Assembly: GCA_964600165.1 (NCBI GenBank)
Contig: CAZRIP010000074.1
Location: 1-20,485 of the forward strand
Reading direction: 5' to 3'
Origin: CAZRIP01 sp964600165
GTDB lineage: Bacteria; Elusimicrobiota; Elusimicrobia; UBA1565; UBA9628
DNA: 20,485 bases
The position numbers and the translations under genes are program-made. This document shows, one piece after another, positions 16,101 through 20,485 of the stretch. Within the stretch, counting starts at the first letter, position 1; each line of letters opens with the position of its first letter. The notes beneath the pieces are model-generated. The model did no database searches and was not told the origin of the DNA. It saw only the letters and a list, made by a program, of their open reading frames with translations.

Positions 16101-16279
16101 ACATCCAGATCTACACGCTCAAGGGCGCCCTCGTCACCGACGGCTACGCGAACTCGTCGGGCATCTACTTGTGGGGCGGGACCAATCAGGGCGGCCGGCC
16201 GGTCGCCAGCGGGATCTACCTGGCCGTCGTGCGCTCGGGCGACACCAAGAAGATCTTCAAGGTGGTGGTCCTGCGGTGA
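10199..16279 (+). CDS. Giant secreted Kelch-repeat/FN3 protein with FPNPF C-terminal sorting-type domain
   Basis: The 2026-residue protein has a signal peptide ending AFA at residue 30. Fourteen Kelch-type units are recognisable by H-x-A-x-x-L-x-[DN]-G-x-V-x-x-x-GG strands. Six lie before about residue 343, for example HTATILPNGSVLVAGG and HSATVMADGRVLIAGG. Eight come after about 689, for example HTSSLLPNGRVLVAGG and HRSVMLPDGRVLVSGG. A beta-rich insert of about 345 residues separates them. Residues about 1110-1300 form a domain I do not recognise. About five FN3-like domains follow (about 1300-1790), then a Thr-rich beta region. From residue 1945 there is a C-terminal domain opening FPNPFMP and ending in SGIYLAVVRSGDTKKIFKVVVLR-type strands, as in FlgD-like/T9SS type A sorting domains. 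It is probably exported and displayed on the surface. Its stop overlaps the PorV-like gene by four bases. Confidence 0.9.
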   Translation: MHSTPTSRATAARALAAGLFLAFAPSLAFAGFPSVSGNTATLLPDGSVMSVGGSATPLPGGGYTGCGGTGCTVKIDKFGVFSNGPDLPSTNAEDGTANIARSSHTATILPNGSVLVAGGVAGDLTIRKSLLLYNTRTGAWTDTGLSMSARRYAHTATLLKTGAVLLCGGATVVNPGNAAGNVTNSCDLYTPPGILSCGGANGCLSATGSLAAPRALHTASLLPDGRVFFTGGWDGFTGDFNTGVAGALATSEIYTPATGQFGSAHALIEARYNHSATVMADGRVLIAGGFNGRNVANNFGILASAEIYDPNADSMSSAAPMLARNQSFAATLENNGAVVVNGGLGNVTTTFLATTPCTTFASGSKITGTDIGLLNGAFATQITGGSLTCGEKFPLTPDTPTGEIESGFINYSSPTITLHDGLVEFGYGPMDVNTFLPGGAVNSGTVPNATTALFTDLQGTIVFVDPLTGLAGQIDRTTMATAMTFQGYSGNILFEPFSVAPKDATLTGASISFTPSPISSYNGPPNDISDSEAAINGGTFNLNLVIPNIPPEYYSSSVFQGTLQLEGGVIVVTDNTTGNEMAVITLVPPDTLTPAGSITFPANTGSVDASGNLSLTGPVTVTSLSGTVSAATPTITGLSSPITTAGFTLKIKSMTGIVDFNASPVTVDGLPLTLNVVNDTVTIKSMVFADEEIYNEKANSWTYGSQGDSLWGFGAKSVLLPNGTEAVVGGRSCDPALANISCPGRVTTSGANFVEPLTAWTLIGTMLSPRANLTANVLPSGEILLIGGSNGTNVLDSAELFDAGTVGADKLPGPMVMTRDLHTSSLLPNGRVLVAGGFTTTGSTGSTNTAEIYYPGGPTGNGYFLPTASMASARDDHAAVLGADGNPIVIGGYDSNTGQYLKGVEVYFSTAGTWGKLHDLTAPRALFSASVLRDGRVLVAGGINGAGPLNATEIYNPTTNLWTAGNPMPFALYNHRSVMLPDGRVLVSGGDDGFGETQSSLIFDPASGLWSKVGSLSSGRLNHDAVLLPNGVVAVIGGAQALGQSLPSVETFDVFSSSWGTAPSLTAPRANQATVVATNGDIITFGGFSNGVAAATIEGVDVDDNTDSLATNGGATSPRRSTIAAVDLDAFDHVSTITISGLHFRGRTEAGSGGSDNSDFSEPRFVLSSLDSGNGASGQGASGFYLDVTTRVYSTLNSATGGLYNTTNNGANNTGDWSIVDSSISLTMPSDATPLPSGTLPTPGNFLPYGWYQLTENSNSLFSRAFTVHAGPVLPDTAVGTVAPIPNPAASFYASENLPQVPTTWITSSTVHWAWPSINDCAGGQCVGGGFDVYLATNGVFVTTISYSTNVFVQSGLAPNTTVSITVAPYDLSGDGPTSTSISFFTLSTAPITSATSISSVAFAGLQLSWNVNNNQAGTIYEVSESTDDPTGNGQQPFTTSFSTPVPTLLGLTTNFTFITGLVSNTTYFFRVRALNGSGLFSNFSATVSTETRSSVSAPVGTALTSYSIQWTWPDAFIAANAHYNVYNATSGFLIGQVAEPPLGNSPTFIETGLSTNTANSIDLRAATGAGLGPLSEDTTVFTLAAVPGPGASITNLSTGSLTAFWTADQNPLNTVYDLVLSNVKPDATVPPGVSTIAVANNSFTGTFNGLLRTNGFPPAQAVAVNVYGVNGDGVLSAPLLLTPLNGGTTSLWAATPGQPAVTGATGNSISITWNSSNNSSSATYEVTYTTDGFVNNISTALFYSQFSNVTSLVVGGLLTGTTYQFRVRSFNELGFWNGSYSAVSAVAATANGGAAPGSLTATVDPTQNVTIVGTLAGQRPFSLFIPANTFAQTVTLTISTAQFNPPSACPGGGPYGLNFIVDPPLEPLHPAFLTLTYTPPDIAGVTNLNQLALERIDSATGRCVPLATTVNQAASQVTATLNHFSLFQLGQVSGSSTVETTLIFPNPFMPTEGNGYVTFSQVPSQAHIQIYTLKGALVTDGYANSSGIYLWGGTNQGGRPVASGIYLAVVRSGDTKKIFKVVVLR

Positions 16280-17259
16280 GGACGCTCGGCGCGCTCGCCG
16301 TCCTCCTCGCCCTCGCCGCCGCGGCGGGAGCGGCCGATTTCGAGAAGAACGCGGTCGGCACGACCGGCGCGCAGCTGCTGCAGCTCGACGTCGGAGCGCG
16401 CGGCATCGCCATGGGCGGCGCCTACTCGTCGGTCACCAACGACGTCTACTCGCTTTATTGGAACCCCGCGGGCTTGGCTCGCGTGCCGCGCATGTCGGCG
16501 AGCTTCGTCTACACGAACTACGTCGCCGACATCTCGTTCCAATCCGGCGCCATCGCGGCCCGCGTCAACGACACGGCCGTCATCTCCGGCGGCTTTCGCT
16601 ACGCCGATTACGGCACCGTCAATCACACCGACCTCTCCGGCAACGACCTCGGCACCTTCACCCCGAAGGATTACGTGATGGAGGCGGGCTGGGGGCAATC
16701 GGTCTACGATCTCTCCGACAGCGAAGTGGACGTCAACGTCGGCGTCGCGGGGCGCTGGCTGCACTCGGACTACCTCATGCACGCCGACGGCTACTCCGGC
16801 GACATCGGCATGCTGGCGCGCTTCTATCACGGCAACTACGCCTACGATTTCTCGTTCGTCGCCCAGAACATGGGCGTCGGTCAGAGCTTCGACAAGCGCC
16901 GCGACACGATGCCGTTCCAGGTCCGGCTCGGCGGCTCGATGCAGCCGGTCAAGAACCTGATCGTGTCGGTCGAGTCGGTCTCGCCGAGCGGCAACGTGAC
17001 CTACGGCGCGCTCGGCGCCGAGTACGCGGCCGAGGTCAGCCGCAACGTCCGCGCCGCCATCCGCGCCGGCTTCAACAGCCAGACGCTGGAGGACCTCGGA
17101 GTGCAGACGGCGATGAGCGTCGGCGGCGGCCTGACCGTCGGCACGTTCACCTTCGACTACGCGTTCGTGCCCTTCGGCCTGCTCGGCGACGTCCACCGCT
17201 TCTCGCTGAGCTGGAACCTCCCGTCGAAGGCGTCCCGGCGCTACCGGGAGAGGGACTGA
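16276..17259 (+). CDS. PorV/PorQ-family outer-membrane protein (UPF0164-like)
   Basis: The product is 327 residues from GTG 16276, overlapping the Kelch gene stop by four bases, with an AAGGTGG ribosome-site-like stretch upstream. A signal peptide (MRTLGALAVLLALAAAAGAA) precedes the family signature: AQLLQLDVGARGIAMGGA, then SVTNDVYSLYWNPAGLARVPR. Repeated amphipathic beta strands follow to the end, consistent with a FadL-like outer-membrane barrel. In Bacteroidota, PorV is the shuttle that takes type IX secretion cargo by its C-terminal domain to the surface attachment complex. Direct coupling to a protein with an FPNPF C-terminal domain suggests a similar carrier role here, but the rest of a T9SS is not in the window. 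The C-terminus is a charged KASRRYRERD tail. Confidence 0.85.
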   Translation: MRTLGALAVLLALAAAAGAADFEKNAVGTTGAQLLQLDVGARGIAMGGAYSSVTNDVYSLYWNPAGLARVPRMSASFVYTNYVADISFQSGAIAARVNDTAVISGGFRYADYGTVNHTDLSGNDLGTFTPKDYVMEAGWGQSVYDLSDSEVDVNVGVAGRWLHSDYLMHADGYSGDIGMLARFYHGNYAYDFSFVAQNMGVGQSFDKRRDTMPFQVRLGGSMQPVKNLIVSVESVSPSGNVTYGALGAEYAAEVSRNVRAAIRAGFNSQTLEDLGVQTAMSVGGGLTVGTFTFDYAFVPFGLLGDVHRFSLSWNLPSKASRRYRERD

Positions 17260-17261
17260 GC

Positions 17262-18884
17262 TTGGACCAGGATCCCGACAAACCACCCGAAGGAGAGTCC
17301 TTTAGGGCCAAGCCCCGGCCTCCGCAGCCGCCGAGCTCGATTCCGCCCGTGCCGCCGCCGCCGGAGCTGCTGCGCGCGACGGTGCCGCACGTGCCGCTGA
17401 CGCCGATGATGGATTTTTTCCAGCGGCGGCTCGACTCCCTGGAAAAAGAGCTGACGCTCGAGCGCGAGAAGGCCCGCTCCGCGCAGAGCCTGATCCAGCA
17501 GCAGGAGGGGATGCGCGCCGAGGTCGAGGCCCAGCTCAAGTCCCTCACGGACAGCCTGCGCCGGGAAAAGGCCGAGAAGGACACGGAGGAGACCAAGGCC
17601 CACGCGCGCGGCCGCATCGACGCGCTCGAGAGAAGGCTCGACGAGACGCAGCAGGCCTTCGTGTCCCTATTAAAGGAAGCCATCGCCAAGCCGCAGGCCG
17701 AGATGTCCAAAGGCCAGTCCGAGATCTCCAAGGAGCAGTCCGCGCTCGGCGCCGGCCAGACCGCGCTGCGCCAGGAGCTGACCGTCCTTTCCGCGGCCGT
17801 CAACGGCCTGATGGAGCAGGTCGCGCAGTGGCGCTCCGACTCCCAGGGCTTGGCGCAATTGGCCCCGGAAGTCCGCGCGCTCGCCAAGCAGGTCCCGTCC
17901 GACGGCCGCCGCCTGGAAGGGCAGCTCGCCCAGCAGCTTTCGCAGTTCTCGTCCGAGTTCCGGGAGCGCTTCGCCGAATGGGAGCGCCGCCAGGACCTCG
18001 AGTCGCAAAAAGCGCGCGAGAGAGTCGAGGCGCTGGGCCGAGAGAAGGCCGCGCTGATGCGCGCTTGGGAAGACCAGAACCACGAGCTGCGCCAGCAGGC
18101 GCTCAAGGACAAGATCAGCCGCGAGGGCGAGGTGGCCGGCCACATGGCCGAGCTCGCCAAGCGCGTCGACGAGATCAAGCAAGACCAAGGCGCGATCGCC
18201 AGGGGGGTGGAGACCCTGGCCGCCACGCCGAAGGCCAAGGACGCGGTGATCCAGGCGCTCGAGCGCGAGAAGAGCGACTTCGCGCTCGCGCTGCACGAGC
18301 GCTCCGAGGCGCTGCGGCGCTACGCCCTCGAACGCGCCGACATCGAGAAGACTCTCGGGGAAAGCCTTTTGCGCATGCAGGGCGAGGTCGAGGAGGAGCG
18401 GCGGCGCGGGCTCTTGCTGACGAGCCGCATCTCGGACCTCGAGCTGCAGCTGGAATCGATGAAAGACAAGGTCAAGCTCGCCGAGAAGCTCGTCGCCGAG
18501 CGCGACGAGCGCGAGGCCTCGATCCTGGCCGAGCGCGACCGCCTCGTCAAGACGGTGCTTTCCGAGTCCGACAAGGCGCGCCTGGCGCTGGAAGAGCGCG
18601 CGAAGTCCGACGAGGCCTGGGCGGGACGGGTCGCCGAGATGCAGAAGCGCTTCCACGAGGAGTCCGTCCTCAAGACCAAGGAAGCCGAGGCCGTCTCGGA
18701 GCTGCGCGCGCAGATCTCCACTTTGACCGACCACATGACGCGCGCGCTCCAGGAGCGCGACGCGATCGCGCACCGCTTCTCGGCCTGGGACGCCGAGCGC
18801 CAAAAGCTCGTCGCCGTGATCAAAGAGAAGGACGAGATGATCTCGATGCTCAACTCGACCTTCCAGAACATGCTGAAGAAATAG
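17262..18884 (+). CDS. Long coiled-coil protein of unknown function
   Basis: This protein of about 540 residues is best started at TTG 17262, two bases after the PorV-like stop. A GGGAGAGGGA stretch sits a normal ribosome-site distance upstream. An ATG at 17406 would remove a 48-residue Pro-rich head (PRPPQPPSSIPPVPPPPEL). From about residue 50 to the end the sequence is almost continuous heptad-like Glu/Lys/Arg/Gln/Leu/Ala helix (LDSLEKELTLEREKARSAQ, SQKARERVEALGREKAAL), ending in FQNMLKK. There is no signal peptide or membrane segment, so it is probably cytoplasmic and elongated or oligomeric. I recognise no specific family. Its position suggests co-expression with the Kelch/PorV pair, but a shared role is not shown by the sequence. 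Confidence 0.75.
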   Translation: MDQDPDKPPEGESFRAKPRPPQPPSSIPPVPPPPELLRATVPHVPLTPMMDFFQRRLDSLEKELTLEREKARSAQSLIQQQEGMRAEVEAQLKSLTDSLRREKAEKDTEETKAHARGRIDALERRLDETQQAFVSLLKEAIAKPQAEMSKGQSEISKEQSALGAGQTALRQELTVLSAAVNGLMEQVAQWRSDSQGLAQLAPEVRALAKQVPSDGRRLEGQLAQQLSQFSSEFRERFAEWERRQDLESQKARERVEALGREKAALMRAWEDQNHELRQQALKDKISREGEVAGHMAELAKRVDEIKQDQGAIARGVETLAATPKAKDAVIQALEREKSDFALALHERSEALRRYALERADIEKTLGESLLRMQGEVEEERRRGLLLTSRISDLELQLESMKDKVKLAEKLVAERDEREASILAERDRLVKTVLSESDKARLALEERAKSDEAWAGRVAEMQKRFHEESVLKTKEAEAVSELRAQISTLTDHMTRALQERDAIAHRFSAWDAERQKLVAVIKEKDEMISMLNSTFQNMLKK

Positions 18885-18896
18885 TAACGTCAGGCC

Positions 18897-19937
18897 GTGA
18901 AAGCCGTCGTCGTCTCTCGGTTCGGCGGGCCCGAGAACCTCCAGCTCGTCGTCGACTTCCCCGATCCCGTGCCCGGCCCCGGCGAAGCCCTCGTGCGCGT
19001 GCGCGCCTGCGCGCTCAACCACCTAGACATCTGGGTCCGCGAGGGCATCCCGTCCTACAAGATCAAATTGCCGCACGTCCTCGGCTGCGACGTCGCCGGG
19101 GAGATCGCCGCGCTCGGGCAGGGCGTCACGGCTTTCAAGATCGGCGAGCGCGTCGTCGTCTCGCCCGGCCGCTCGTGCGGCGATTGCGACGCTTGTCTTT
19201 CCGGCCGAGACAACGACTGCCCGCGCTACGGCATCATCGGCGCGCAGGGGGGGCAAGGCGGCTACGCCCAGCTGCTCGCCGCGCCGGAGCGCTGCCTTCT
19301 GCCGATGCCGTCCTCGCTCTCCTTCGAGCAGGCGGCGGCGTATCCTCTCACGTTCTTGACCGCCTGGCACATGCTGATGACCTTGGGCGGGATCGGCCCC
19401 GACCAGTTCGTGCTGATTCAAGGCGCGGGCTCGGGCATCGGCGTCGCCGCGATCCAGCTGTGCCGCCTCGCGGGCGCCAAATCGATCGCCGTCTCGACCT
19501 CGGCCGAGAAGCTCGAGAAGGCCAAGGCGCTCGGCGCCGACATGACCATCCACAACGACGGCCGGTCCGAGAACGTCGTGAGGGAGACGATGAAGCTCAC
19601 CGGCGGCCGCATGGCCGACGTCGTCTTCGAGCACGTCGGCACCGCCACGCTCGACGCTTCGTTGAGATCTCTCCGTCCCTCGGGAAAAGTCGTCATCTGC
19701 GGCTCGACGACCGGCCCGACGGCGGAGATCGACCTGCGCTACGTCTTCTCGCGCCAGCTCCAGCTCGTCGGCTCCAAGATGGGCACGCAGGAGGAGCTGC
19801 GCCGCGTGACGCGGCTCGTCGCCGAGGGCCGGCTCAAGCCCGTCGTCGACAAGGTCTTCCCGCTCGCCAACGCGCGCGCCGCGCACGAGCACCTCGCCGC
19901 CAAGAAGCAGTTCGGCAAGGTCGTCCTGGCCGCGTGA
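18897..19937 (+). CDS. Zinc-binding medium-chain dehydrogenase/reductase (alcohol dehydrogenase/quinone oxidoreductase-like)
   Basis: The 346-residue protein starts at GTG 18897. It has the MDR two-domain layout: a GroES-like catalytic domain (about 1-150, MKAVVVSRFGGPENL) and a Rossmann domain with nucleotide-binding GAGSGIGVAAIQL at 176. The structural zinc lobe is intact, with Cys94, Cys97, Cys100 and Cys108 in CGDCDACLSGRDNDC. The catalytic-zinc ligands of classical alcohol dehydrogenases are not conserved: ALNHLD has Asn41 where a Cys is usual, and VLGCDVAG replaces the GHE motif. It is therefore an NAD(P)H-dependent oxidoreductase of uncertain substrate, closer to the quinone-reductase style. 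TAGTAA at 18882-18887 is a possible -10 box nine bases before the start. The downstream gene overlaps its stop by four bases. Confidence 0.88.
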   Translation: MKAVVVSRFGGPENLQLVVDFPDPVPGPGEALVRVRACALNHLDIWVREGIPSYKIKLPHVLGCDVAGEIAALGQGVTAFKIGERVVVSPGRSCGDCDACLSGRDNDCPRYGIIGAQGGQGGYAQLLAAPERCLLPMPSSLSFEQAAAYPLTFLTAWHMLMTLGGIGPDQFVLIQGAGSGIGVAAIQLCRLAGAKSIAVSTSAEKLEKAKALGADMTIHNDGRSENVVRETMKLTGGRMADVVFEHVGTATLDASLRSLRPSGKVVICGSTTGPTAEIDLRYVFSRQLQLVGSKMGTQEELRRVTRLVAEGRLKPVVDKVFPLANARAAHEHLAAKKQFGKVVLAA

Positions 19938-20485
19938 GCGAGCGCGTCCCTTCCTCGGTCCTGCGCGCGGCGCTGCTGCTGGCGCTCTCGGCCCCGTTCT
20001 GGGCGCTCGGCCATCCTCTCGTCGAGGTCGACGACGCGCGCTACGCCGAGGTCCCGCGCGAGACGGCCGCGGGAGGGGACTGGGCGACGCCCCATCTCAA
20101 CGGCTTCGCCTACGTCGAGAAGCCGCCGCTGTTGTATTGGCTCGGCGCCGCTTCCTATCGGACGTTCGGCGTCTCGGAGGCCGCGGCGCGGCTGCCGTTG
20201 GCGCTGCTCTCCGTCGCCGCGATCTTGGGCGTCGTTTGGCTCGGAAGCTGGCTCTACGCGCCGGGCGTGGGCCAGGCCGCGGCCGCGATCTTGGGCAGCA
20301 GCGCGCTGTTCTTCTTCCTCGCGCACTACGTCACGCCGGACTTGGGGCTGACGACCTGGCTCCTGTGGTGCTCGGCGCTGCTGCTGCGCGCGCTCTTGCG
20401 CCCCGAGGACGCCTGGTGGGCCGGCCCCGCGGCCTGGGTCTTCGCCGGCCTCGCGTTCCTGTCCAAGGGGCTCGTCGCGCTCGTC
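19934..20485 (+). CDS. ArnT-like family 39 glycosyltransferase, N-terminal part (cut by window edge)
   Basis: The frame opens at GTG 19934 in a GTGA overlap with the dehydrogenase stop and runs without a stop to the edge, giving 184 residues. The first hydrophobic helix leads into the diagnostic periplasmic loop EVDDARYAEVPRE, then GDWATPHLNGFAYVEKPPLLYW and FGVSEAAARLPLA. Further membrane helices follow, then YVTPDLGLTTWLL and FAGLAFLSKGLVAL. These match the ArnT/PMT-type GT39 family, integral membrane enzymes that move a sugar from an undecaprenyl-phosphate carrier to lipid A, protein or another acceptor outside the inner membrane. The acidic pair in VDDARY is the expected catalytic site. 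The acceptor cannot be told from this part. Full family members are about 450-550 residues, so most of the protein is missing. Confidence 0.9.
   Translation, partial: MSERVPSSVLRAALLLALSAPFWALGHPLVEVDDARYAEVPRETAAGGDWATPHLNGFAYVEKPPLLYWLGAASYRTFGVSEAAARLPLALLSVAAILGVVWLGSWLYAPGVGQAAAAILGSSALFFFLAHYVTPDLGLTTWLLWCSALLLRALLRPEDAWWAGPAAWVFAGLAFLSKGLVALV

Noticed and set aside
12326..16102. Very long open frame on the minus strand (over 1200 codons) opposite the Kelch gene
   Set aside because: Its translation is low-complexity Arg/Gly/Asp/Val with no domain or start signal. It mirrors the high-GC codon bias of the plus-strand gene, whose protein is full of recognisable repeats.
1..20485. tRNA, rRNA, CRISPR arrays, transposases, phage or defence genes
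   Set aside because: I looked on both strands and found no supporting sequence. All stretches outside the listed genes are shorter than 200 bases.

Overview
This window is one dense, GC-rich stretch of a bacterial chromosome, roughly two thirds G+C by eye. It holds 13 protein genes (12 complete, one cut by the right edge). I see no tRNA, rRNA, CRISPR array or insertion sequence. Several features suggest a Gram-negative bacterium outside the well-studied groups: a KDO-8-phosphate phosphatase, a PorV-type outer-membrane protein next to a giant secreted protein with an FPNPF-type C-terminal domain, a lipoprotein, SpoIID-domain and S8 secreted proteins, and a transaldolase/phosphoglucose isomerase fusion. 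My best guess is Elusimicrobiota or a similar high-GC lineage. This is an inference, because no rRNA or marker gene is present.

Left part (1-5476). A small exported protein (48-467) converges on a secreted subtilisin-like protease (468-1805, minus strand), and their stop codons abut. The 180-base gap beyond the protease carries four degenerate copies of a short (T/C)AGG...GGGCCCA element and a sigma-70-like promoter. That promoter drives a TPR plus SpoIID/LytB peptidoglycan protein from a GTG start at 1988. Next come a lipoprotein with a near-leaderless promoter and, overlapping it by 4 bases, a C-terminally shortened BadF/N-acetylglucosamine-kinase-type ATPase. A small AT-richer island with a GTGCCTGGCAC dyad follows.

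Middle (5567-10074). This is a sugar-phosphate operon with overlapping genes: ribose-5-phosphate isomerase B, a transaldolase/phosphoglucose isomerase fusion, a KdsC-type phosphatase, and a membrane-anchored protein ending in an AMPK-type (CBM48-like) carbohydrate-binding domain. Together the first three link hexose and pentose phosphates and supply a step of KDO (LPS inner core) synthesis.

Right part (10075-20485). After a possible terminator comes a promoter with an operator-like dyad and a 5'-leader hairpin. These precede a 2026-residue secreted protein with 14 Kelch-type repeats, an inserted domain, about five FN3-like domains and a C-terminal FPNPF sorting-type domain. A PorV/PorQ-family protein follows with a 4-base overlap, then a coiled-coil protein, a zinc-type medium-chain dehydrogenase, and the start of an ArnT-like family 39 glycosyltransferase.

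The most interesting unit is the Kelch giant translationally coupled to its PorV-like partner (10120-17259), which looks like a dedicated cargo/outer-membrane-carrier pair. The window also shows a recurring pattern of TANNNT -10 boxes only 6-11 bases before start codons, which suggests common leaderless transcription.
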